Shown one piece after another: positions 46,601-56,130 of a DNA stretch of 64,000 nt (positions are counted from its first letter, which is position 1; the number at the start of each line of letters is the position of its first letter). The stretch is taken from assembly GCA_907163375.1 (NCBI GenBank), contig CAJQUW010005334.1, forward strand, positions 496,001-560,000. Reading direction: 5' to 3'. The translations under genes were made by a program, and so were the position numbers. Below the pieces are notes generated by a model. That model made no database searches. It saw nothing but the letters and a program-made list of their open reading frames with translations, and had not been told where the DNA came from. This DNA is from Prostheceraeus crozeri. Lineage: Eukaryota > Platyhelminthes > Polycladida > Euryleptidae.

Positions 46601-48091
46601 GTTTTGTCGCTGTGGCCAGCGAGTGTAAATGGAGCCATAGCCACAGATTTGTTGAAATCGCTTTAATCGGAGAATATTGCTTGACCATTGGCCTGTTCTA
46701 ACATGACTGCGATGGAATTAAAGTGTCATTCGAGGCTGCTGATGCTGCTTTTCTGTCACCATGGATTTCCCTAAAGATCGATGAGCACAAAATTTGAACT
46801 CCATCTTTAGAAGTCGTCGAATTCGATCGCCTGCTACCACTCCATAGTCACTCAATGGTTAGGTTCGATGAAGAATGCATTGGACACATATAAATTTGGC
46901 TCTCAGGAAGCGTTCAATCATATCAACTGATAGACCTCAGAACTTTCTTCATCCAAGAGGAAATTGCACGAAATTCCAACAGCAACGCTAAACCAAAACT
47001 CAATTTAGAGGCTACTTGGCACTGTAATATTCCTGATTTAATCAAAGATGCTACAGTGATGAATTTGCGATGAATCTACTTTCGCCTTACCTATAAACTG
47101 CAGACGTGTTGGGATTTTAAGGTTGTCATTTGATGCTATTCAACTCAAAAAGTGAAGTCCGGTTTTAAATAATTACAGACAAACACGCACAATTCAATGA
47201 AGATTGAAATGAATGAGGAAAATGAAATGCCAGATAACATTCACATTTCCTTGCACTTGCATCTAACAGACCTAATTAACTAGAATAAATAAGGGTGGGC
47301 TTAATTTTTTTGGTCACGATGACATAATACATCTGCCGTCGCCATAGCCTCGTGGTAGAGTGTTCGCTCTGCGTCCGGGAGACCTTGGTTCAAACCTTGG
47401 TCGGGTGAAATCTAAGACTTTTAAAATACATGTATGTGCACACTATATATTCTTGCTAAACACTCAGCACAAAAAGAATGAGAGTGGGATAAATAAACTC
47501 GGCCACATGGAAGAAAGGCTCCTCTCCTAATGTGCCTCCGAAGATAAACAGGATTTCTTTATTTTATTTTATTCATAATATCTAAATTTGACTAAAATTT
47601 ATTTAAAATTTCTCAAACATGACCTATTGACCTCAAGGGTGTCGACAGCACACAGAAATCTGTAACTACGAGAGCATATCAATATTTGTCTCGTTGTTGC
47701 ATTCAGTCGGTCTTCATATCTCACCTTCGCTATTGCCATCAGAAGGCATGAACAATCCCATTTCCAATCCCACATCAAACAGCAATCGTCCGATGTCTTC
47801 AGGGAGGCCGACCAATGATTCTACTGCGTCAAAATGATGAATAATTGTCGCAGACGAATATCCTGCGAGATTTAAGAGACGTGGACTTGATAGAGGTCGC
47901 AGACTGCGGACTGAAGTGGCAGAAGAAAGCACACAAGGTGATGACCGCAAAGCAGTGCAGGAAGCACGTGTGAACCGAGAAGCCAGAGAGACGAGACGAC
48001 CACCTTCAACAACGTACACTGGATTGCAATCCAAATCTGTCATTGTGAAGCCAGGGAATGCTTCTGACGAGTTGAGCAGCTGCAGAAGCAT
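37363..48091 (-). CDS. lrrc42: LRRC42-like leucine-rich repeat protein (four chained exons)
   Basis: Exons 47725-48091, 44935-45267, 39295-39383 and 37363-37671 (minus) join with matching phases into 365 codons plus stop. The alignment to LRRC42 is recognisable from memory in every exon: NPVYVVEGGRLVSLA near the N-terminus, HFDAVESLVGLPEDIGRLLF (family IDSLIGFPEQIAEKLF), LNLDRCKLDAVDGK (family LDLSCCKLGD), FMDIPTLHRVIFSATREL (family LDISGTGLKDIKTVKHKL), and GWFAEVHNDW (family GWADQIVLQW). The LRR core is about residues 155-255. Vertebrate LRRC42 is 428 residues and of unclear molecular function. The start is uncertain: the ATG at 48091 overlaps a possible acceptor CTTCTGCAG, and MTDLDCNPVYV 16 codons downstream is an alternative. 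No stops or frameshifts, so it looks functional. Confidence 0.82.
38028..38275 (-). mobile_element. 256-bp hAT-type MITE, inverted copy
   Basis: About 250 bp closely matching the reverse complement of the MITE at 43807-44062 (shared TTGACTCAAGGTCGCGGCAC and CAACTTAGTTCCCCCGG-type blocks). Its left end is CATAGAAAT; the right end is degraded. Confidence 0.75.
39295..39383 (-). CDS. lrrc42: LRRC42-like 89-bp exon
   Basis: Acceptor CATTTGCAG, donor AACTG|GTAAGA. Encodes NRYLSHRCVIFFMDIPTLHR and VIFSATREL. Phase 1 in, phase 0 out, matching both neighbours exactly. Confidence 0.78.
40359..41381. mobile_element. TA-flanked TIR element, about 1.02 kb
   Basis: Left end CCGTAAAATGGGGGTAATTC with GGACACC, right end the complement (GGTGTCCGAATTACCCCATT then TTACGG). 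The GGTGTCCGAATTACCCC block appears in tandem at the right end and again internally at 40560. TA is duplicated at 40357-40358 and 41382-41383. The interior has an AG-rich stretch but no recognised transposase. Confidence 0.75.
42000..43220 (-). pseudogene. hAT transposase pseudogene
   Basis: Minus-strand pieces in several frames. Upstream: NNSPTQRLIVDEQCAAVAHC and LQYFDEEVTDTLQ. Middle: LRKRFPEPELLSAFHIFEAA. Downstream, the C-terminal dimerisation signature VADTECGF, a stop, then GFKRIKTRQRNRLLDCTLRH (about 42250-42340), the equivalent of the conserved TECERGFS.MNRIKT.LRNRL block. At least two frameshifts and several stops. It lies within an LRRC42-like intron, antisense to nothing. Confidence 0.75.
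43807..44062 (+). mobile_element. 256-bp hAT-type MITE with 8-bp TSD
   Basis: Ends CATAGAAAT and ATTTCTATG, flanked by exact CTTGCGTC (43799-43806 and 44063-44070). Non-coding. Inverted relative copy at 38028-38275. Confidence 0.88.
44935..45267 (-). CDS. lrrc42: LRRC42-like exon: leucine-rich repeats
   Basis: Acceptor ATCTTTTCAG, donor CGAG|GTGAGC. Encodes LESEVQHALAIFSEAFPSIF, ARLDLQCLNNHSL, TELNLDRCKLDAVDG, LKRLSVRENDLWDERLRCL and VNILEIDVRG, successive LxxLxLxxNxL-type repeats. Confidence 0.85.
46230..46450 (+). mobile_element. Decayed SINE (tail-related to 47341 copy)
   Basis: Shares TGCTAAACACTCAGCACAA and the ATAAAACCCGGTAACATGG-type block with the SINE at 47341-47580, but the tRNA-like head is not convincing. 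Confidence 0.5.
46500..47270. other. LRRC42-like intron, nothing recognised
   Basis: Part of the intron between exons 47725-48091 and 44935-45267. No gene seen. Confidence 0.35.
47341..47580 (+). mobile_element. tRNA-derived SINE of a second family
   Basis: A box TAGCCTCGTGGTAGAGTG at 47345-47362 and B box GGTTCAAACC at 47387-47396, spaced as in a tRNA gene. The acceptor stem does not pair properly and the sequence runs on into a non-tRNA body (TGCTAAACACTCAGCACAA, CTCGGCCACATGG) with a T-rich end. So it is a SINE rather than a functional tRNA. Confidence 0.72.
47725..48091 (-). CDS. lrrc42: LRRC42-like exon 1 or 2: N-terminal region
   Basis: Encodes MLLQLLNSSEAFPGFTMTDL through VESLVGLPEDIGRLLFDVG. 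Donor GCGAAG|GTGAGA leaves phase 1. If the upstream CTTCTGCAG is used as an acceptor, this is an internal exon and the true start lies further 5'. Confidence 0.8.
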
Positions 48092-48225
48092 ATGATATAT
48101 ATTTGAATTGATAACGAATTCACAGCTGCAGATTGATGATAAATTAAACGATCTAATTACGCAACGTCAATCATTCACTGAATATTCAAGCAATATTTCC
48201 TTGCTAGAAATAGGTATTTAATTTT

Positions 48226-48259
48226 CATACTACTACCTATCTAGTTAAATAGTAGTATG
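48226..48259. repeat. Short perfect hairpin at CR1-like 3' boundary
   Basis: CATACTACTA and TAGTAGTATG are 10-bp perfect inverted arms with a 14-base loop. It lies immediately beyond the apparent 3' end of the CR1-like element. Confidence 0.6.
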
Positions 48260-48264
48260 TTGAT

Positions 48265-51200
48265 GTTAATTAGAAATAGAAATATATTTTCCACCAATAC
48301 AAAATCTGTACAAGGATCGTTACATTTACATATACTCGTAGATAAATACAGATATATACATTTATTACTTTTACAAAATACTAAATATAATACAATACAG
48401 ATAAATGTAGAGGTGGGCGGGGCCAGAGCACTGTGGGACAGTAGGAACCTAGCCCCGCTAACAAAAGTTCAGATTAAAATTACTCACACATCAAAATCAT
48501 TTACATTATACATATAAACATATATCCTAGATACTCTCACACAAGGTATGTACAGCCAAACAACAGGTCAGTGATCGTCATACAAGATACATACATGAAA
48601 GTCCACATACACATATACTTACAAATCACATACTTGGGCTATTATATGCCAATGTCCGGGATACAATATCAGGGTTGGAATAGCATTTGATATTTTCCAT
48701 TCGCACACTATCATCTCTCTTAGTTACCTCAGATATTGCAACTTTCGTTTCTGTTAGTATTTGCTGACTAGTATTTGTTTAAGCTTTTTTTGGAACTTAT
48801 CATATTCTCTTATTTCTTTAATGCTACGAGGAAGTAAATTCCATTCAATCGCTGAGGCAAAGTCAATACTACGTTGCCCTAAGCTTTGTCCTATGAAATG
48901 GTATCCGGAGGTTAACTTTATTTCTTAATGAGCTGCCACTCTGGGGTTTGTGGATGTTTCCAAGAAAATGCGGTAAATCATCGACCTTATAAATCATCTT
49001 ATAGCAGAGACTCAGCATTTTGTAGCGATACATATCGCTGACCGTTAATATTCTATGTTTCGTCATGTGTGAATCTACTTCATTGGCCTTAACTCTAAAT
49101 ATAACTTTAAGTAATCTCCTTTGAAGTTTTTCTAGTTTAATTATGTTACTTCGTTTTCCTTGGTGAAAGATAAGAATGCAATAGTTTAATATACAATGTA
49201 TATTGGCAAAATATATCTTTAATAGACATTCTAGTGGAAGGCATCGTCTTAAGTTGTAAAATATAGGTAAGAATTTTCTTAATTTGGTATTAAGTATCGT
49301 ATTTGCATGTGAAGTGAAACTCAAATTTATGTCTATATGTACACCCAATAGTTTTAAGCAATTTACTCTATTAATCTTTGTTTGGTTTTGGTACAAATCC
49401 TGGTCTATTTCTTTAGAGCGATGGGGATGAATTATCATATATTCCGTCTTGCTATCATTAAGACGGATGCCATTTGCCTTACTGAATTTTTCCAGTGAGT
49501 CTAATCTGCTTTTTGCCGTGGAAAAGAGACTTTCTAGGCTTCTGCTCTTAAGTATAAGAGTGGTGTCATCAGCAAATATATTCAATTCGTCTTTGGGGAA
49601 AATGTTATGCATATCATTAATGTAGATAAGAAATAGAAGAGGACCTAAAGTTGAACCTTCAGGTACTCCTGTTTTGGTATATAATGCTTCAGAAAGAACA
49701 CCATTTACTACAGTCTGATGACTTCTGCTGTTTAAATACGACTTGAACCAGTCTAAGGTAAATCCCCTTATTCCTATATGCTCTAACTTCTCTATTAGTA
49801 TGTCATGTCTTATTATTTCAAAGGCCTTCCGAAAATCTACTGATAATAACATTATGAATTCTTTAGCTTCTACTGCTGTATATATTCTATTCATGACGGA
49901 AAGTAGTGATAGCTCTGTTGAGTGATGTTCTCTGAAACCGAATTGATTTGGGCTGAGAAACTCTATTTTATCTAAATAACTGTATAATCTGGAGTGTATA
50001 ACCTTTTCGAGAATCTTGTCTACGTAGCTAAGTAAAGAGATTGGTCTGTAATTGTTTATGTCCAATCTTGATCCTTTTCTATAGACTGGTATAATTTTGG
50101 AGGTTTTTAAAGTAGTTGGCATGTTACCATCACGTACTATTTTGTTTAAAATGTAAGTAAGTCTATCGATCACATGGTCCGGACATAGTTTAAAGATTTT
50201 CAATGGTATTTTGTCATTTGTAGCTTTTTTATCATTCATTTTAATTAGTATGTCTTTTATTTCTTTTAACTCTATTTCTCTAAAGAAAAAGGACTTGTCT
50301 ATGCGCTTTCCCAAATATTCTGCGAAATCGTTTCTTTTGCTAGGTTGAGTTCCATACAGTTTCCCAACTTCGTTAAAATGGGAATTAAAAGAGTTACAAA
50401 TTCTAGTCGTGTTGGTTATCATTTCGTCGTTATTTAGTATTCGAATCATTGGTCTGTCTGACGACTTTCCTAATAGTTTATTAATAAATTTCCAGGAAGC
50501 TCTGGAGTCACTTTTGCAGTTCTCAATTATATTTCTGTTATACTCATCTTTTTTCTGTTGAATAAGTGCTTTATAATACTTATTGTATTTATGATACCGT
50601 TCTTTATCGGAGCAGTTTTGACTGGCCTTGTACACTTTGTATAATTTTTGCTTCTTATGTAGTGCTTTTGTGCAGGCACTGTCAAACCAGGTCTTACTGT
50701 TTGCTTTCTTCTTCGATAAGCGTATTAACGGGAAAGCTTCCTCAAAAGCTTCATGAATTTGCTTTTGGAAATCTTCATATAAGTTTAGAGAACTTATGTC
50801 AGCGTGTCGGTTATCGAGAAAAATGCAAGAATTTAGTATCTCAATGAATTTCAGTTGGTTGGACTCATTATATATCCTTATTAAGGGCCTTTCGTTTTCA
50901 TACAAGTTCGCTTTCAACCTATTTAAATGTATAAAAACATATTGGAGTCTATGGTCAGTGATATTTAAGTCGACATTGCCGGAGAACACTTTATTTCCAA
51001 CAATATTTCTATAGTTAATGAAAATTTGGTCAATCAAACTAGTGGTTCCCGTAGTTGAACTCCTTGTAAATGAATTGATTGTAGGATACAATGCATATTC
51101 TAATAATGAGTCATAAAAATCTTCTACATTGGTATCATTATCATATTTCATTCTACACAATTTCATATCACCCAACACTGCAAAAACATTTGTGGCATTA

Positions 51201-51690
51201 TGGTTTCTTAGCCATGTATTCATGTTTTCTATGAAGTTCTTTGCATTCTCGGATGGTGATCTATAAATTCCTATTATAGTTTGACATTTTAGTTTGGCGT
51301 AATCGAATGTGATACTAACTGAATCTGCTCCTGGTATAAAATCGCAACCACTGTCTATTAGCGAGATAGTTTCTTTACGATAGAATAATACTACTCCTCC
51401 CGACCTATTTAATTTACTTGAGTACACTATTCCGTAGTCCGGGAGTGAGTTTTTGTACATATCTATGTTATTTATCCAGCATTCACTTAGCACTATTACG
51501 TCAATATTTTTTGGTATAGTTTTAAACACGTGTTCGAATTCTAAAAAATTAGCTTTTAGCGACCGTATGTTCATATGAACTACACGCAAGTTGCTCTTAT
51601 CTGCCTTGCAAAATCTTCTAAATTCTTCTATGTCACTTAGATCCTTACTACTGTGATTTATTTGTGAAGACGTACTGTCCATCATACAGA
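48265..51690 (-). mobile_element. CR1-like non-LTR retrotransposon with full ORF2
   Basis: Contains the 938-codon ORF plus about 600 bp of 3' sequence, ending on the minus strand in TATTTCTATTTCTAATTAAC. This is similar to the ATTTCT repeat ending the 10.1-11.2 kb CR1-like copy. No ORF1 was found upstream of 51685, so it may be 5' truncated at or near the ORF2 start. Confidence 0.85.
48869..51685 (-). CDS. CR1-like ORF2 protein: endonuclease plus reverse transcriptase
   Basis: 938 codons without interruption. The EEP endonuclease covers about residues 33-255: VVHMNIRSLKANF, VIVLSECWIN (catalytic Glu), IGIYRSPSE, VLGDMKL (normally GDFN), SLIDQIFIN and NITDHRL (His). RT covers about 470-800: YRPISLLSYVDKILEKVIHS, LLSVDFRKAFEIIRHDIL (motif A), GVPEGSTLGPLLFLIYINDM (motif B) and NIFADDTTLIL (motif C). 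The ORF is intact, but three conserved positions are unusual: GDFN Asn replaced by Lys after Met, motif A second Asp replaced by Glu, and motif B Gln replaced by Glu. It inserted just upstream of the LRRC42-like N-terminal exon in the same orientation. Confidence 0.88.
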   Translation of the reverse strand: MMDSTSSQINHSSKDLSDIEEFRRFCKADKSNLRVVHMNIRSLKANFLEFEHVFKTIPKNIDVIVLSECWINNIDMYKNSLPDYGIVYSSKLNRSGGVVLFYRKETISLIDSGCDFIPGADSVSITFDYAKLKCQTIIGIYRSPSENAKNFIENMNTWLRNHNATNVFAVLGDMKLCRMKYDNDTNVEDFYDSLLEYALYPTINSFTRSSTTGTTSLIDQIFINYRNIVGNKVFSGNVDLNITDHRLQYVFIHLNRLKANLYENERPLIRIYNESNQLKFIEILNSCIFLDNRHADISSLNLYEDFQKQIHEAFEEAFPLIRLSKKKANSKTWFDSACTKALHKKQKLYKVYKASQNCSDKERYHKYNKYYKALIQQKKDEYNRNIIENCKSDSRASWKFINKLLGKSSDRPMIRILNNDEMITNTTRICNSFNSHFNEVGKLYGTQPSKRNDFAEYLGKRIDKSFFFREIELKEIKDILIKMNDKKATNDKIPLKIFKLCPDHVIDRLTYILNKIVRDGNMPTTLKTSKIIPVYRKGSRLDINNYRPISLLSYVDKILEKVIHSRLYSYLDKIEFLSPNQFGFREHHSTELSLLSVMNRIYTAVEAKEFIMLLSVDFRKAFEIIRHDILIEKLEHIGIRGFTLDWFKSYLNSRSHQTVVNGVLSEALYTKTGVPEGSTLGPLLFLIYINDMHNIFPKDELNIFADDTTLILKSRSLESLFSTAKSRLDSLEKFSKANGIRLNDSKTEYMIIHPHRSKEIDQDLYQNQTKINRVNCLKLLGVHIDINLSFTSHANTILNTKLRKFLPIFYNLRRCLPLECLLKIYFANIHCILNYCILIFHQGKRSNIIKLEKLQRRLLKVIFRVKANEVDSHMTKHRILTVSDMYRYKMLSLCYKMIYKVDDLPHFLGNIHKPQSGSSLRNKVNLRIPFHRTKLRAT

Positions 51691-52266
51691 AATGTTATTG
51701 TGTTGTCCTATAAACCACCAATGTTATTCCAACAAAATATGTCTAGATTTCAGGAAGGCAAGAAAAATTACGCACTAAAATTGCACTACACTGATCGTCT
51801 TTACGGAGATAGATCTTACCGATTAGATATTATCAAATGCATCATCGCAAAAATAGTAGTAGCTGATTACGAACAGTAGGATCCGAGGTCGGACCAAGGG
51901 TTTATGAAAAATTATGGCATTTGCATTTAACTGATTCGTGTCATCGAACGATTGCAATTGTTGACTCGCAATGATAGTGAAGTCATTTGATTGGATTGAC
52001 TTCTTACCATACAACCTCCACCTACCACTGAAGGTGATATATCACTCCAATCCACGTACCAATTTGCTCTCGATGTCACGTACACGTCCGAGTAATAGTA
52101 TCAAATATAGCTGCATGAATTTCATGTCATTGGTTTAGTTACTGTCCAGTTCTCAAGAAAAAGTATCAAGCTATTATGCGACTCTTAAAGATGGAAAATT
52201 TCGACGTGGAAAACCAAGCATCGATGATTAGTCTATTCAAATGCTGATAAAAAATAACTGCAATCC

Positions 52267-52592
52267 GCGCCAACGAGACGATCTCCTACTTCAAGCAGCT
52301 GGTTCGCGCTCGCCACCCAATGTTGCTACCATTTCTCGAAGCGACAATGATAGCATCATTGCGGCCGGTTTTATGTGTCCAGAAGCAAACTATTAACGCT
52401 CGCTCTTCCGTGGCAGTGACTTCAACTCCGTCCTTTCTTTCATTTTGACTGTATATAATGACTTGATTTTTCTTTTATTGTACGCGTTCCGAAGTGTTGC
52501 CCGAAAAGAATCGGCGAAAGGCCTCGCAACTAATGACATCGTTTTGTCTTATCTTCATTACCATGATTACGGCCAACAAGTGTTTCAACCGA
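52267..52592 (+). repeat. PLE-A pseudo-LTR (partial direct repeat of its 3' end)
   Basis: Nearly identical to 59173-59296 joined directly to 60959-61158, starting CGCGCCAACGAGA and ending GGCCAACAAGTGTTTCAA. It carries the unoccupied Tc1 target: GAAGCAAACTATTAACGCTC at about 52384. Confidence 0.9.
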
Positions 52593-52599
52593 CTAAAGG

Positions 52600-54098
52600 C
52601 CATTTCACCATCATGCGCCAAAACTTTGGATAAAGTTTTGACGGCGCGTTGCCGCTTGGCAAAATGGCGACTCCAAGAGCAATTCTACGAACGGTGCTTG
52701 GACGAATCTCTTGTACCTCCTGACGTGCAGCGCAAGGTCGCTTACGGGGGCCTCCAAAGCACTGCCAACACTTGTCAGCGTCACCTGTAGGCTGAACTTG
52801 ACGACCTCCGAATGAGGATGGAAAGCCAAATTCGCTTTCTTACTAAACACAAGCACGTTGTCTACCTACTCGACCTAGTCTCGCTTATTAAATTCTCGAA
52901 GCTTAGTACTGAAACGGTCAACAATTGCCGCAAAAAGTCAGCATTTCCTTGAGTTATAAGTATAATTCCATACCTTGGATTGAAGATATCTCCTATCCTT
53001 CTCCTTTGAATAAGCATATAATTAATCTTTCGTCTCATAATTTAAATAAAGTTGAAACCCAGGCTCTAAGTCGTGGCCTAAAATTCAGCATTCCGTCTAA
53101 GTCCCACCAACCGAGTGTGGATGCCGAATTTGAAAGTTATTTTCACCAACTCCAGTCCACCAGTGCAGTAGAAGTGCATTTTCTAAAACTAAAAGCTGAG
53201 TTAGTTTCCACTGCTAAGGATTTTTCTAAAAGACGCTTCATTAAAAGTCCTATAGATAAAAATCAGATGAACGCCCCAAAATCACTAAAGTAAAATAAGG
53301 ATCTTGTCATCGCTAGTCCCGACAAAGGAAATGCAGTCGTCTTAATGAACAAGTCCGACTAAGTTGAGAAGATGCAAGACATTTTGAATGATTCTAATAA
53401 ATTCGAAGTTGATAATTTCGGGATCGACCTGACACCTAAAATCCAAAAACAAATTAACGAAGCCATTTCAGAACTAACTAGGAATCAAATAATCACTAAT
53501 GCGGAGTCCAACATATTGAAAAGTCGAGGCACCGTCATACCTCGGATGTATGGGCTCCCTAAGCTTCATAAAGAAGGGATACCGATACGCCCTATTCTTA
53601 GTATGGTTAATTCGCCATATCACAAATTAGCTAGGTGGCTCGTTGATATCCTCGCGCCCTTTCGTGAAGCAGTATGCAATCATACTCTAAAAGATTCGTT
53701 TGATTTTATCAATCGCATTCGCTCTATAGATTAAAGTGCCAAACTTTTTGTTCGTTTGATGTCACATCACTCTTTACCAATGTGCCTCTGGTGGAAACCG
53801 TTGAATTCATAGAAGTTATTAAACACAAATATAACATTGACATTAGACTAGATATTAAAAAGCTGAAGTCCCTCATTCTTTTGTGCAGTAGTAAAATCCA
53901 ATTCAAATTCAACAACAAATTATATTTTCAAAAAGATGGCGTCGCCATGAGTATCCCTCTCGATCTCGGTCCCTGCTTAGCTGACATTTTTATGGGTTAT
54001 GCTGAAAATCATCTTTTCAAAAAATAATCAGTGCTATAGCCCGATGCACTATTTTCGCTACGTAGATGACACCTTTGTTGTCTTTAATGATGAAAATC
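52600..54098 (+). pseudogene. PLE-A reverse transcriptase (N-terminal and core part)
   Basis: Readable PLE signatures across frames and stops: NLSSHNLNKVETQALSRGLK (N-terminal block, about 53010), VIASPDKGNAVVLMNKSD (53305), PRMYGLPKLHKEGIPIRPIL (53540) with SPYHKLARWL, a motif A remnant CSFDVTSLFTNVPLVET across a frameshift near 53750, DGVAMSIPLDLGPCLADIFM (motif B, 53935) and HYFRYVDDTFVVFNDENH (motif C YVDD, 54050). The PLE-B composite interrupts the ORF right after this. Stops at about 53290 and 53360 and a frameshift near 53734 make it non-functional. Confidence 0.82.
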
Positions 54099-54316
54099 AC
54101 ATCACTAACATTGGTTTGTGTGTCGATACGGGAGGTTCTTCATTGTTTAGAAAATCAAAAAAAGGTTTAGCGCTCCCAAGGTTATGACGAGGATTTTATT
54201 TTAAAATTGTATAAAATACACCCGACCGGTTTCGTCGCGATAGGACAGTCTCAAGGGCTGATTATGTACATCTCCAAGAGTGCTTAAATATATGAAGTAA
54301 AAGGTAGGACAACTCT

Positions 54317-55130
54317 TCACATCTGTTCATGACGTCTGTTCATTTGTGGCATGTTCTTTGCAATATAGCGAGCTTCAGCCAACCTAGTAGATATCGCATT
54401 GCGCTGTTTATTGATTATTTTGCAGTTAAAGTCATTAATACTCATCACTTTAGTCGGATGGTCTATACGATTGTGATCGCTAAGTGCACTTTTGCAGTCA
54501 CGGTGTGAAATACTTCTTTTATGTTCCTGGAAACGATATCGAAAAGGTCGACATGTTTGGCCTATATAGCTTTTGTTACAAAGCTTACAAGAAAAATTAT
54601 AAATTAAGTATTTATCATTGCAATTATATTTAGGTGCGATAACTTTACAGATATCACAATTACAAATAAATTTATTTTTACAATTATTATTTACTGTTGA
54701 AATGAGGTAATTACCTGGTTTAGAAACGATTCTAACGGGTAAATTGTACTTATTATTTAATTTATTTAATTTTCGTAACATACTGTCGTTAATATAATCT
54801 AACGTTACTGTCACCTTTTTACTTTCGTCGGGAACATTTTTGTTGGTCTTACATGTATGTATACTTTGAACTTTATATTTAGCACTGTCAAACTTGAATC
54901 CATTTTGTCTTATTCTATTTTCCATAATAGTACATGATTTGGAGAAATCCGCATCATTAGAACAACGATTGTGGACGTATTCAATACTATTACGTACAAA
55001 ATTATCTTTGATGTAATTCGGTAGCCAACTGTCTTTACGTAAGCATATACCCGAGTGACAAGGTTTGCTGAACCATTTATATGAGAAATTGTTATCAATA
55101 GTTATGTCAAGAAATATAAAATAAAGGCCA
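54317..55130 (-). pseudogene. PLE-B inverted truncated copy: RT end and GIY-YIG endonuclease
   Basis: From FLDITIDNNFSYKWFSKPCH to the stop it appears identical in protein to the C-terminal 260 or so residues of the full PLE-B ORF. It contains the CNCDICK zinc-like motif and LIYNFSCKLCNKSYIGQTCR. It lacks the RT core and is joined head-to-head to the direct partial copy at about 55131-55137. Confidence 0.85.
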
Positions 55131-55566
55131 AACATGTCGACCTTATAGGCCAAACATGTCGACCTTTTCGATATCGTTTCCAGGAACATAAAAGAAGTAT
55201 TTCACACCGTGACTGCAAAAGTGCACTTAGCGATCACAATCGTATAGACCATCCGACTAAAGTGATGAGTATTAATGACTTTAACTGCAAAATAATCAAT
55301 AAACAGCGCAATGCGATATCTACTAGGTTGGCTGAAGCTCGCTATATTGCAAAGAACATGCCACAAATGAACAGACGTCATGAACAGATGTGAAGAGTTG
55401 TCCTACCTTTTACTTCATATATTTAAGCACTCTTGGAGATGTACATAATCAGCCCTTGAGACTGTCCTATCGCGACGAAACCGGTCGGGTGTATTTTATA
55501 CAATTTTAAAATAAAATCCTCGTCATAACCTTGGGAGCGCTAAACCTTTATTTGATTTTCTAAACA

Positions 55567-56130
55567 ATGAAGAACCTCCCGTATCGACACACAAACCAAT
55601 GTTTTGCTGCCATGGATCTTCACCAAGAAGTTCGTGTGATTGCCAAGTCACTTATGTACCTCCTGATCAAACAAGTCCGAGTATCATGCTCAATTGTGTT
55701 TCTCTTGACATGCCTGTCATATAAAGTAATACCAAAGTTCGTAGAACAATCGATACACTTACCACAGTGGATGGAGAACACTCCGGCATTGGAAAGGAAA
55801 GCAATGTCTCTCAAAATGGAAATGGTTCGAGAGAATATCAAGGCCCTACGAGAGAAGTCCTACGACATCAATCGACAGATCTCCTACTCTTATCTCAACT
55901 TGGTAAGGTATCCGTTCGAGAAGGAAGGGATACGAAGTATTCTGGAGAAAATTGATGAAGCAGTGGAATGTGAAGAAAATGATATCTTCCAACGTCATTC
56001 CAAGAAGTGGTCGTGGTGGACTGATAGAGGGTTTCCGACTGTTAGGACGAGCTATCATTTGAAACACAAGTGTCGCTTTTTCTTTATGTATGTAGATGAT
56101 TTGTGGTTTAAGGGGGGACAACTCATCTAA
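55567..56130 (+). CDS. PLE-B upstream ORF (N-terminal part of the PLE protein)
   Basis: 187 codons. The region from about residue 75 (LERKAMSLKMEMVRENIKAL) to QRHSKKWSWWTDRG is a charged, helical block that in PLEs precedes the RT domain and ends with a conserved HxxKxxWL-type motif. It overlaps the start of the 720-codon ORF in another frame. The most likely reading is one ancestral ORF with a frameshift near 56100-56110, so this copy may be slightly damaged. Confidence 0.6.
   Translation: MKNLPYRHTNQCFAAMDLHQEVRVIAKSLMYLLIKQVRVSCSIVFLLTCLSYKVIPKFVEQSIHLPQWMENTPALERKAMSLKMEMVRENIKALREKSYDINRQISYSYLNLVRYPFEKEGIRSILEKIDEAVECEENDIFQRHSKKWSWWTDRGFPTVRTSYHLKHKCRFFFMYVDDLWFKGGQLI

Noticed and set aside
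47341..47412. A functional tRNA gene (A and B boxes present)
   Set aside because: The acceptor stem does not pair and a SINE body with a second related copy follows, so it is treated as a SINE head.
52245..52600. Tc1 excision footprint at 52.39 kb
   Set aside because: The site reads AAACTATTAAC without the extra bases expected from excision, so an unoccupied site is the simpler reading.
52494..52790. A 98-codon plus-strand gene (MLPEKNRRKASQ...)
   Set aside because: It spans the boundary of the PLE-A pseudo-LTR and the 5' end of the PLE-A unit; it is element sequence.
54317..55189. An independent 290-codon gene on the minus strand
   Set aside because: It repeats the PLE-B C-terminus; the first 20 or so codons cross the inverted junction and are an artefact.
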